NCBI GenBank assembly: GCA_965153455.1
Contig: OZ234498.1
Span: 620,001 to 684,000 of the forward strand
Direction of reading: 5' to 3'
DNA from: Sphagnum compactum
Taxonomy: Eukaryota; Bryophyta; Sphagnopsida; Sphagnales
Length of the DNA: 64,000 nt
Positions within the stretch are counted from its first letter, which is position 1; the number at the start of each line of letters is the position of its first letter. This document shows, piece by piece, positions 33,263 through 43,930 of the stretch. Under the pieces are notes generated by a model that did no database searches, was not told the origin of the DNA, and saw only the letters and a program-made list of their open reading frames with translations. Made by a program: the position numbers and the translations under genes.

Positions 33263-34285
33263 ATGAGGGGAGATCGAAGGTGCCATCCTGGTGGTTCTAA
33301 CATTGACTCTGGAGTGCCTGTGCACCTCAATGTCTATGACCTTACACCCATGAATGGCTATGTCTATTGGGTGGGTCTTGGAATATATCATTCTGGGATT
33401 GAAGCTCATGGAGCTGAATATGCATTTGGTGCACATGATTATGCCACAAGTGGGGTGTTTGAAGTTGAGCCAAAACACTGTCCAGGTTTCACTTTTCGAA
33501 GAACAGTTCTGCTTGGAACGACAGATCTCAATGCCTTGGAGTTTCGGAGTTTCATTGAGCAGTGTGCAGATGAGTATCATGGGGACACATACCATTTGAT
33601 TGCCAAGAATTGCAACCATTTTTCTGATGATGTCTGCCGGCGGTTGATTGGAAGGTCCATCCCTGGATGGGTCAACCGTCTTGCACGGATAGGTTACATG
33701 TGCAACTGTCTGTTGCCAGAGGGTCTTCAGGTCACAGTGACAGAGACATCTGAATTTCCAAATGGGGTTGAAAGTGGGCAAGCGTTTGGAGAAGGGAAAG
33801 AGATGGTGGAAAGTGAGAGTGATCAAGAGCATGCACTGATCACAATTCCTAATGGCAATTTGCAAGCACTCCTAAGGGACAGCTTCAAAGAGGTATGTGT
33901 AAAACTAGGAGAGAAAATATTTTACATTTTAGTTTAGGACCTGTGAGTTTGATACCATGTGTCCTCTCTAAACTCTTGTTCAAAAGCAGTTTCTAAACTT
34001 GATCCATCTCAGTATCCATACGTCTGTGACATGACAGTTACTCTACCTCTAAAGCTTACCTTTTTAGTTTTCATATCAAAGGTTGTTTCTGATCCATAGA
34101 TTAAGTTATGAGGGGGCACATGTACTTCCCTAGTGGTAACAAATGCTTGATGTGGATTGCAGACTATGTGTGAGAAGATCCAAAAGGCAGTGAAATTGGG
34201 TGGTCCAGATGGGGGGGAATCACCAACACAGCAGAGTCTTGAAGTTGGGGAACCTTTGGAAAAAGAAGAGCATTCACATGAGTGA
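33263..34285 (+). CDS. DeSI-like PPPDE-fold cysteine peptidase, two exons
   Basis: PPPDE/DeSI proteins are papain-like cysteine peptidases, some of which remove SUMO or ubiquitin. Exon 1 is 33263-33892 and exon 2 34163-34285, joined in phase at GAG|GTATGT and TTGCAG|ACT to give 250 aa. The domain spans about residues 18-165. It shows VHLNVYDLTPMNGYVYWVGL, the catalytic His in YHSGIEAHG (His43), AFGAHDY, EVEPKHCPGFTFRRTVLLG and the catalytic Cys in HLIAKNCNHFSDDVC (Cys117), then IPGWVNRLAR. It most resembles the plant deSI-like group (At4g17486-type). The C-terminal ~80 residues are acidic and low-complexity. The ATG at 33263 was chosen because no in-frame ATG precedes it. No signal peptide or membrane segment, so probably cytosolic or nuclear. 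Confidence 0.92.
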
Positions 34286-35950
34286 AAAACCAATTGTTTA
34301 TTGACCTGTCTTTAGTTCAATGATGCATACGTTTCCTGGAACAAGCTCTCTAGCTCCAGCAACTTGACAAGCATGTTTTTAGAAAGATTTGCTTCACCCA
34401 AAACAACTCTGAGGTCCAGTCAACTGAGTGGGTTCCAATCCCTACAATTTGGTTTATTTTCCATCATGTCTAAGTTGGATTGGTCTCAAGACCATCAGTT
34501 ATCACATTTGGAGCTGGTGGTGCACAAATTCTGTTGGTGCTTTAACTTTTGATCAGTAGGGATCTCAACAAGGGAGATTGTCTGGATTTTAGGTTTTTGT
34601 GTGTAGCAGATGGTCTTTTGTTGGTCATTGAGTGGGTGATCCTCACACTAGTACTGTAGTCACAAGTTTGGCAGGCTAGAGGATTGATTTGAAAGAGGAT
34701 TGATTAAGATTATGCATGTGCTTCAAACTGGGTTCCTCAAGAAATTTGTACTATACAGTATGTCTTGGCACTATGTTCATTTGCTTCAGGTCATGAATAT
34801 GGGGAACATTTTCATTGAATTCTCATATTGGGAAACAGGCCTTCACTCGAAGTAATGGGTAGAAATGCCAGTACTGTTAAAACCATCTTGGGACTTTCTT
34901 TCACAGGAAGAATAGTTTCAGAGATCGTGACAGCAGACCGGTGCTGATAGAGATCCAAACACGACTACTGCACCTGTGGAGGGTGAATGTGTTATCCCAA
35001 TGTGTACTTCTTACTTTTTTATTTGTTTAGCAATAGTTATACATGATATATGCTTTTATGTCTTTCTGGAGTGCACATGCAGGAGCTGTTTCTTACCCCT
35101 GCAAATTCTGGTCAGTTAACTGACCCATATTTCTGTAAGTACTTCTAGTTTGATTTTGTATTTTGGTTTGATATCCATCCAAGCCTTGAACAGTGTAATG
35201 GATGCATGTGTGTATGTTTGAGGCAGTTCTCAGTTTGATTTCCTTAGTTGCAACTGCCAAAGTTGTTCCAGTTCTTGGTCACCCTTAATTTCAGTGCAAT
35301 TCATTGTTTGGGGGGGGGGGGGCAGGGTGGGGTTAGGTATGTGTTTTGAGTTTTTTCCCTTCCAATAAAAACACTAGTCACCTCTTGGGATTGTGCTGTT
35401 CTTCAAGAATCTATTGAGATATGGTTGTGGCTGCCATGTCCAGTCTGGAAGTAAGAACATTGTTCTATAAGTTCACAGATCTTCTCCATTTCCTCCAGTA
35501 CTTTCATATAAATCCTTGAATGAGGCTGATTCAATTTGTGGTTACTACCAGTTTTCTGTCTTTCCTCTGCTGTGTGTACTTGTGCATCTGCTGCGATTTC
35601 ATTCCAAATGTGGGTATCTGTTTACACTCCTTTTCATCTAGTATGAAATTGTTACAAGAAACAGGAGGCATCAAGAGTGTTGATTTGCCTTTACTGAAGG
35701 CAACACCTAACAAGCAAATATTGTAATTGAGTTTTCAATGGTAGTATTCCATCTCCACAAAACTCTTTCTTTCGAGGCTCCTAAGTGTTGAGGACTGCTC
35801 TCATATTGGCTGATAACCTTCCCATTACTTCACCAGGGGATCCACAGACTGCTGTTGAATGAATCAACTTCTGTTACTAACAGGCCCTCTCACTCTCCAA
35901 CATATTGGCCACTCCCTGATCAAACAAGCATTGCTTTTGGAAAGCCAGTT
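34286..35950. other. Region between convergent PPPDE and GS genes
   Basis: Holds the 3' ends of two convergent genes. No coding exon is apparent, and the open frames at 34364-34552 and 35520-35726 are short and unsupported. A 13-base poly-G run lies at 35310-35322. Composition is moderate, as expected for untranslated or transcribed sequence. Confidence 0.5.
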
Positions 35951-38900
35951 TCAGCAATCTAAAGTGTTGTCTAACTCCCATTGGCTAAGATGTCGAGAAT
36001 ATGATCGCCACTGCTCCATTTGGACCTCCACATAACTCGTTGTGAACTCTTCCCCCAGTGCCTGCACCCCCAATAAATGCTTCTTAAGGTTTTCACATAA
36101 ATCCACATGCAGCATACATGCGTGTGTATTTAAATCTGTGTTGGCCAACCTAAGAAAACCATGCATTCAAGGGAGTATTTTCCAGTGTTGGGTGTTTGGT
36201 TTTGCTAAAAAAGACCAGTTCTGGTTTTCTAATATTTCTGAATTAGAAATCTACCAATTCCATTTTTTCTGAAAAAGAATTTAGAATCAAAGAACTGATA
36301 GTTCCAGTTGTTTCAAAACCTCAAGGAACTAAGGGTTTTCATGAAAGAACCAGTGGTTTTGTAGGCAGCTATTTGGTATTTTCAAAAAAATTGAGAACTG
36401 AGGTTATAGATTAGGAACTGGTTCTTTGATTTTTTTTTGAGAACCATTGTTATGAACCTGAAGAACCGCCCTGGTAACCAATAACATCTGTTCCTGTTTC
36501 TGATAACCACCCAACATTGATATTTTTCTAGTAGAAATTGTCAATCTGTAGAGCTATTGGTGTCTTGTATGGAATGCCGTCAAAGTGCAGCATTTCCATC
36601 AATGACACCCAGAAGTAGGTCAGAATCAGGTGCTCAAAGCAAGAGGGGCTAAAGTTCTGAATTGCTTGCCTGTCTTAAGAACTGTGAATCAGAAAGCTTT
36701 CGTACTGCATCCAGAAGGGTGGTGGGTAGTGTACGCAGGACCTGCAAATACAAAGCATGCCCCACTAGTCCAGTTTAGACTGGAAAGATCCACAAGAACC
36801 AGTAGGTAGTATAGTCAGGACAAATGCAAAATGTCCCACTTAGTCAAAGACTGGAGAGATCCACAAGAACCAGAGGGTATTGGAAGTATCTTCATGCATG
36901 CCAAGACTAACTGAAGAGAAGAAGGGCAAGAGAAAATATACATACAATGCCCTTTGGAGCGGGTAAATGACCATTCCAATCACTTCTGGGACCTGGGCTC
37001 AATTTCCGCTCAATTCCATCCAATCCACTGGCTGCTTGACACACTCAGGAAGGAAGAGATTAGTGCGACTGGGACCAAGGGGGTTCATATTGTCTCTATG
37101 TTTGATCAATCTACTAGCTGCTACAAACCTCCTTGGAAACAAAATTCAGAGAATTGTCAAAATTACACAGGAATGAATGCATAGCATACCCAATATGGCT
37201 GCTTGAAGAAGATATGGATTCACTGCTCCATCTGCAAGCCTCAATTCAAACCTTCCTGCATCTGGAATCCTGTAAATTGAGATGCTTTCAATCCACACTT
37301 CTTACTGGACATGAGAATCTTCGTGCACAGTTTTTGCAACTTAGGCCAAATTTCCTGGTTTCAGTACAAGACTCTGAGCTCCAAATCCCTCACCTTTTAG
37401 ACCCAATGTTGTAATTCCAAAGGGGATTATGCTGCCTACCATAGCATATGAGTGCAAAATTGTTGTGATTCTGAAGGAGATGATGCCCTACCGTATCATA
37501 TGAGTACGATTATTGCCAGTGTAAGAAACAGAGCAGGGAGCCCAAGAGGAGCCCGACATTGTCGTATGTCCATCAATTCGTTTATAGCTGTTCACTGTTG
37601 GATTCAATATTGATACCAGCGCCTGCCCTCATCATCTCCACCCCTTGTCAGCATGTCTAACCCATTACACCAAAAATGGAAAAAACCCAAGCCAAGTCCT
37701 ACTACAAAAAGACACACTGTGATGGTTATAACCAAAAGTCCTCGATGCCTTTAAGAAGACTCCCACTATCTACGCTGATCAATCACTGTTCCACCATATC
37801 TATGAGAATGTGAGGAAATGACCACAACAACACTTTGAGGATAATATGACAATGAGCATGATCATAACCTTATGAGAGTTGCTCACAAAGTGTCAGACCA
37901 TCACTCACCTTCATCATGAAGAGCAGTGATGAGCTGTCATGACTACCCACCGATTTCTTCAGCTCCAACGGTGGGTTTGATAAGGGTAAGTACATAATAA
38001 TCAGCCTGAAATTTCAGGCAAATCATTTTACAAAAATCTGTGTCCTGAAATTCTATCGTCAGGTATTTTCCCAGGAGCAACAGGAAAGACTCAGTCCATC
38101 ACTGTAGACCATGAAAGACCTTCAACTGCAGTCATATGAATTTGCAACATAATACCTGACAAGTTTTCTTGTAGCCATTTTGACAACTGATGGGTACAAG
38201 AAAATGGCAACAAGAAAACTCTGGTTTCTTTTCTTCTTCTTCTTTTTTTCCCTCCATATGGGGTCAGAAATATATCACCTCAGCATTCTCAAGCACCCCT
38301 GCTATGAAATTATAAGCCAAGCTCGCCAAACCCTGTTGCAAACACATCATACAGCAAGTTTAGAGTTTTGTCAGATATTGTCAGAGTAGATAAATCAATG
38401 TGTCTATAATGGACAGAACATAACCTTATTGTGATAATGTTGATCAAATCTGAGAACTCTGTTTTCACAGACCAAAAAAAAAACACAACCTGCTTGCTAG
38501 TTGTGGTCAAAATTTTGGCAATACCATATCTATGGGAAAATGGGAACACAAAATTATACCAGAGCTCCATGTGCATCAAGAAACAGGTTGGTGGAGGCAG
38601 TAGTATCCCAAACAGAAACATGGCAATGAGCACCATTTCCAGTTTTATTGAGGAAAGGCTTGGGCATGAATGTGGCTCGACAACCTGCATGCACAACCCA
38701 TTAACGTGTGAGCGACTTCTTACTCAAGAAAACTAGTATGTAGCTTGTGTCAGATCCAACCAATCAGAGAAAGAAATGGGAGTCAAGTACCATGTTTCTC
38801 AGCTACTGATTTGACCATGAACTTGAAGAAAGTATGTTTGTCAGCAGTTGCCAAACAGTCATCATACTCCCAATTCAATTCAAATTGTCCATTACCATCC

Positions 38901-40988
38901 TGCAAAGAAACAATTCTTACCAAATCCTGTAAGTACCCATTGAGACACATTTCAAGAGTAGATTGCAGACTTTTGCCAACACTGCATTTTGTACAATTTC
39001 TTTCTTAATGACAAGTCTTGCTGGATACTACCAAAATTGGTAGACAGATTGAGTTACCTCATGATCTGCCTGATACAGTTTCCAGCCAAGTGTTTTCATG
39101 TGATCGCAGAGCTCTGAAATGATCTTGTAGTTGCGCATAAGTGCACCCTGCTTAAAACAAATAGCAACCCAACATCAGCTATATATCAGGATCACTGCTG
39201 TATCCTAAGTATTTATGTAAGAAAACCCAATCTTTGTATTGAAAGGTCTGCAAGCTTGCCTGGTCATAGCATGGTTTTCTGGTGTTATCCTTCAAGTCAG
39301 CTGTTTGAACCTCAGAGTCATTCGAAAGAAGGAAGAACTCACACTCAACCCCTGTCTTCATCCGATACCCTAATCTTGTCGCCTTCTCAATCTGACATAA
39401 GACGAATCAAAAGAGTCAGTCTTTATCAAGGAGGAGAGTGAGAGAGATACAAACTCCTCAAAATGCCACAAATACAGGCTTGGTCGAATGTGCCTTGCAC
39501 TTGATTTGTGAATCCCCTGCCTCCATTTGGAACTGTATGCAGATTTGCATTGAAGATAGCACCGACAAGAGAATGGCGCAATCTAGTAAAGAAAATGTCA
39601 GGTCTCTCAGGACGAAAAACACTGGAAAAAGAGAATGGATTCTTTGGAGCATTTTCACAAACTTCCACCTATTGAGAGGATCTCTTGAAAGTCCTGTTAA
39701 GATAACAAGGGTTAGGTCAGAGAGGTGAGGGATACCTGATTTTTAAGCACCTGACGAGGGGATTGCTGCACAAGGGCTCCATTCATGTAGAGATCACTAG
39801 CCACCCACGCCACTTCTACATTCCATGGAAGCTTCATCACACTTGTCGCATCTGGCACTGCAAGCTGAAATCCACACAATCCAACCCCCATTTACTTCTA
39901 ACCTAATCCCCTTCACTGCATCCTGGCCTTTTTGGCTTGCTGGCAGAAGCAATACAGCAAACTCTGGAAACTCTGTATACTTCTGGATGTCGAAACCAAA
40001 CAGAATGCTCAAATGTGCCATGTGCATATTCTGCAACAACTATTGAGTTCAAGGTTTTCTGATTCAAAAAAGGGAAGTCCATGCTACTTGCACATCTATA
40101 CAAAAAAAATTCTGTTTTTGGGATGTGTTGACAATGCGAACATGGAGCAGAGAGTAAACATCTACCATGTCTGAATCAGCTGCAGTCATGAGGAAATGGG
40201 CTGCATAGCCTGCAAAACCTGCTCCTGTTCTCTCCATTGTTTGTATGGCAGATAGAGGAACAAGCTTAGAGCGCACCACTCCCAATAAATCCACATAACT
40301 TACCTGGTGTTCCACCAATCCCCCACACAACCAACCACACAAGCCCCCAAGGTGCCTCAAATCACCAATCTGAGTCAAGAAATACGACAATACAAGTCAA
40401 GAAATATGACAAGCTGAGGTCCAGAAATACAGTGATCTGAAAATTCCAGCACCATTTGTGCATCATCAGATACTGAGGATCTTCTCAATCCCACACATTG
40501 TTGTGTACCTCTGGTGGGGTTTTTAGATTGGAAGTCCCTCTCTTGTTTACACTCATGAAAAAACCAATCTCGAAAAGGGACTTTCAAACATGTTCGATTC
40601 TTCTTGTTCTTCATCAACAGTGCCTCAAAGATAATTCAGTTTGAGCATTTTTTCTCATTTGTGAACCAGGCACTGCACATTCATCATCCAATTCTTGGAT
40701 AGTGGATCTAGGACGACCTAGCAACACGGCACGGCCCAAAATCCAGCTGAAAATAGCAATGATCTAGCGTCACACTGATCATAACTTGCACTTCAATCTT
40801 ATGGGTCGTCATGACGAAAAACCCACAAAAAAGCAAAAACAAAACAAAACAAACCATGAGTTTCAAAGGAGAAGAGAGACATCATGATGACATAAGAGAA
40901 GAAAAAGCATGAGCTTGGTTGGTACCAGGAAGAAGCGGATGCCATTCTTGACACCAAAATCGTGCAATGATGACAAAGGCCGATCCAT
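35951..40988 (-). CDS. Glutamine synthetase family enzyme, bacterial type, 13 exons
   Basis: The family ligates ammonia or amines to glutamate using ATP. Exons on the minus strand: 40988-40926, 40303-40166, 39864-39736, 39391-39260, 39147-39058, 38899-38791, 38684-38560, 38332-38279, 37622-37492, 37269-37190, 37031-36946, 36741-36670 and 36061-35951. The 1320 coding bases join in one frame to 439 aa. Visible are the N-terminal beta-grasp region (VSYVDLLGVVRSKLVPL), GVECEFF (Glu126/Glu128), DHEDGNGQFELNWEYDD, the ATP-binding signature KPFLNKTGNGAHCHVS (229-244), NPTVNSYKRI, TGNNRTHMIR and RFELRLADGAVNPYLLQAAI. The length and motifs fit ~440-aa GlnT/type I-like prokaryotic enzymes, not the usual plant GSII (GLN1/GLN2) nor the ~840-aa nodulin-GS fusion. 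No transit peptide, so probably cytosolic. Introns 4 and 12 use CAG|GCAAGC (GC-AG) donors. Substrate (ammonia, polyamine or other amine) is not decidable here. Confidence 0.92.
36183..36519. mobile_element. hAT-type MITE in last intron of the GS gene
   Basis: A 337-bp element with ends CAGTGTTGGGTG (36183) and CACCCAACATTG (ending 36519), inverted with one mismatch. It is flanked by GTATTTTC (36175-36182) and ATATTTTT (36520-36527), an 8-bp target duplication differing by two transitions. The interior is non-coding and rich in AGAACC/GGTTCT words. Ends and interior resemble the larger split element at 14247-19937, so they are probably one family. Confidence 0.8.
37797..38095 (-). repeat. Dispersed ~300-bp repeat, GS intron 8 copy
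   Basis: Similar over about 300 bp, and in the same orientation, to 56990-57290 inside the BOD1-like gene. Shared blocks include CCACAACAACACT, GAGCATGATCATAACCTTAT followed by GAGAGTTGC, GAGCTGTCATGACT and TACATAAT. The first ~110 bp is also the unit of the satellite at 50340-51020. Confidence 0.7.
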
Positions 40989-41444
40989 CTTCAAACTCTC
41001 AAAACCAACCACACGACAACCCCCAAAAGAATCAAAGCAGCTTCCACAGTGAAATAAGTTGAATCAAACTTGCTCTCCCATGACTCCACTTACCACTCCA
41101 CTTGATTCTAATTCCACTTCACCAAAAAAACATCGATTTCTTCATACAAGAAAAAACACCGATTTCTCTCTACCGCTCCCAAAACATCAAATCCCTTCCA
41201 AACAACAAATTTCCTTCTGGCCATCCACTTTTCGTCACAATATAAATCTGTCCGGCAGAAATCGATTTCTGCGAGTTTTTTTTTTCCGATTCTGATCGAA
41301 CCACTGACGTGCCACAGAGATCAAGCATCTGGTACCCAGAAAAAAGTGAAGAACGAACAGGTAAAAAAAGTATGCACTTTTTTATTTCCCCCTCTTTTTC
41401 AGGTGAGAGAATTCACTATTTTCATCCCCCTTGCAGATTTATAA

Positions 41445-41779
41445 GAGCATCTCCACCAATGCTCAGTATGTGACCCTGCACTCGAAATCTTCGATAAGGT
41501 TCATCAGTCCACTGGGACCCTGAAAAAATGCACAGCCTTCAGAGTCCGGGAGGAGCCTGGGAAGAGTCTAATAAACACAGTCAAATCGTATTTATTGACT
41601 GCTCCCTGTTTCTGATTGGGTAAATAGTTTGATTGGTGAGTAGTCTCTTAGTAGTCTCCCACCTACTTGCAGTCCCAGTTTCAGTTTTATGGGCGGGGTT
41701 GATGAAAAGTTAGTAGCCAAAAGTTGGACGTGAGAAATAATTTTGGAGGGTCACATATTGAGCATTGGTGGAGATGCTC
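41445..41779. mobile_element. PIF/Harbinger-type MITE (Tourist-like)
   Basis: The left end GAGCATCTCCACCAATGCTC and the right end are inverted repeats over about 33 bp with one mismatch. The element is flanked by TAA on both sides (41442-41444 and 41780-41782), the 3-bp TWA-type target duplication of PIF/Harbinger elements. Length is 335 bp with no coding capacity. It lies about 450 bp upstream of the GS start codon. Confidence 0.85.
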
Positions 41780-41782
41780 TAA

Positions 41783-42260
41783 GTTATCTCGTACATTGTG
41801 AGTGTTAACTGGCATGGAAAACAAGGTCGTGGTCGTTGTTGCCTCTTCTAAAGTGAATGTGCTTTTTTGAGAGTTGCAATTGTCACGTTGATGACAGTTG
41901 CTTTTGTATAATGTTGAACTTTATCCTTTTTCACCCTCTTCATTCATTCAAATTTTTTTTTGACACTTTTGATTCTTGATGTCTTTATGCAAGTGTAGAA
42001 ATGCTTTGAATTTTTTTTTTCATCTTCATGTTAGCATCTTCATTCATTTTGTTTGGTATTTTTTTTTCACCTTTGAAATTCTTGCACTTTGGATTTGGTG
42101 GCATGTGCTTCAACTGTTCTTTCATGTCTACCCAATATTGGATATCTTTCAACAACAACCAACAATGTATGAACACGAAGGCTGCATGGTTGGGTTGTTG
42201 TTGCATGTATAATTCCAAGCTTTTTTTAAACACATTTTTAAGTGAAGATCCCACTTCATT
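41783..42260. other. Spacer upstream of GC-rich repeat cluster
   Basis: AT-rich DNA with poly-T runs. Overlapping open frames exist on both strands around 41976-42312 but are Phe/Lys-rich and match nothing I know. No supported feature. Confidence 0.4.
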
Positions 42261-42267
42261 CAAAGTT

Positions 42268-43930
42268 GTAACACACCCAAAATGTCGCAACCCCACTTTG
42301 AGACAAGTGTGAAGATGAAATTCACACTCCCAAAAGTGGGAACTTGAAGTCCTTTAGGACTCCTGAAAACTCAGAGCTTGATTGCAAGGGGTCAAAACAC
42401 CTTGTATTGATGTGTTTTTTATACCGTTGAAAAGGTCTTGAAATGTAAATGTCGAAAATGGTCTCAGATGAGCCCTTCTGTCGCAACCCCACTTTGGCCA
42501 AGTGTGGGGGTGAAGCCCAACACTTGGAAAAGTTGAAGGTTTGGAGTCCTCCGGGACTCCCGAATGTTCAGAGCTCGACAGCAAGGCCCAAAACACCTCG
42601 CATTATGATGTTCTTGGTGTCATTGGAAAGGTCTTGAAACGTAGATATCGAAAATGGCCTCACATTGGCCATTTGGACATCTGAAGTCCAAGTTATGGGT
42701 AAAAGAAGGGCCGGGAGTCAAACTGGCAGTTTGACTCCCGACCACTAAAAGTCGGGAATCGACCCTTTCCCGACGTCGCCTCAAGGAGTGCGACATGGCG
42801 TTGGAAAGATCTCGACGAGGGCTACAACTTTGGTTTAGACCTCGTCGCGATCGAACTTCGGAATCGAGAGTTATGACCGTTCAAAGTCCCGGGAGTCCCA
42901 CCGGGTCAGTTTCGGGACTCCATTTCGGGAGTCCCAACAAAATGTGCCATTTGGATGTAGCCTCCGTGGTGAGCTGCAGAGATAACTATAAGGGGGAAGG
43001 TGATGGCTTCCCCCAAGTCCGGGCCATGGTGAGTCAAGTAGTCCAAAGTGCCCGTGGCTTGTCCCAACACCCAAAGGTGTTCCCGAATGTGAACTAACCC
43101 ATGTGTGGTTGGTTTTGGATGCAGATTTGTGCTTGATCTACTAGTCCATCTTCCTAGTCTAATCCCGGGGCTTCCAACTCGACCCTCTACCCCTTTTTAG
43201 AGTTGGAAGTCGGGAGCGTGCCCTTCGGTCCCCACTTTCCGCAACTTCACATTGGTGAACCCTCAAGTGGGTTCACCTCGGGACCAAGGAGCGCGTCACC
43301 TTCAAACATTTGCAGCACAAGTTATGATCAAAAGAAGGACCGGGAGTCAAACTGGCAATTTGACTCCCAACCACTAAAAGTCGGGAATCGACACGATCCC
43401 AATGTGTGCAAGTGGAGTGCAACACACCTTTGGAAAGCTCTTGAGGAGAGCTACAAGTTTGCTTTAGACCTCATCCCAATCAAAGGTCTGAGCTGGGAGT
43501 TATGAGCTTCCAAAGTCTCGAGAGTCCAAACCGGGACAATTTTGGGACTCCTCCTTGGGAGTCCCGGGACAAAAAGCCATTCGAATGTAGGTGCCGTGGG
43601 CAAACGCAGAGAATGTTATATGGGGGAAGGCGGTGGCTTCCCCCAAGTCCGGGCTGTGGTGAGTCAAGTGAGTCCGTCTTGCCCATGGCTTGTCCTAAAA
43701 CTAAGAGTGTTTCCGAGTATAAACTAACCAACTTGTTGGTTGGTTTTATGCAGGACCGAGTAACTAAATACGTTGTCCCTCTTTTTAGTCTAATCCCGAA
43801 GCTTTCAGCACGCCCCTTTCACCCCCTTCAGTGCTGGAAGCTGGGAGCGCCACCAAGTTTCAACTACTTACGCTTTTTAACATAGTTGGACCTTTTTTGG
43901 GTCAAACAAGGAACTTGAGGGCGTGTCACA
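42268..43930 (+). repeat. GC-rich repeat with nested tandem duplications
   Basis: The block begins near TGTAACACACCC and ends near GTGTCACA. Two levels of duplication are visible. A ~197-bp unit starting CGCAACCCCACTTTG occurs at 42285 and 42482. A ~629-bp unit containing CCGGGAGTCAAACTGGCA, GACTCCC and AAAGTCGGGAATCGAC occurs at 42711 and 43340. Each large unit has a hairpin of the form GGGGGAAG...CTTCCCCC (about 42991-43015 and 43622-43645). Open frames are not conserved between copies, so it is non-coding. It may be an LTR-like or other transposon-derived region. Confidence 0.7.

Noticed and set aside
33131-33865. 244-aa reverse-strand frame
   Set aside because: Antisense shadow of the PPPDE exon, whose sense frame has conserved catalytic motifs.
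39426-39668. 80-aa reverse-strand frame inside GS intron 3
   Set aside because: Does not match glutamine synthetase, and flanking exons 3 and 4 join in frame without it.
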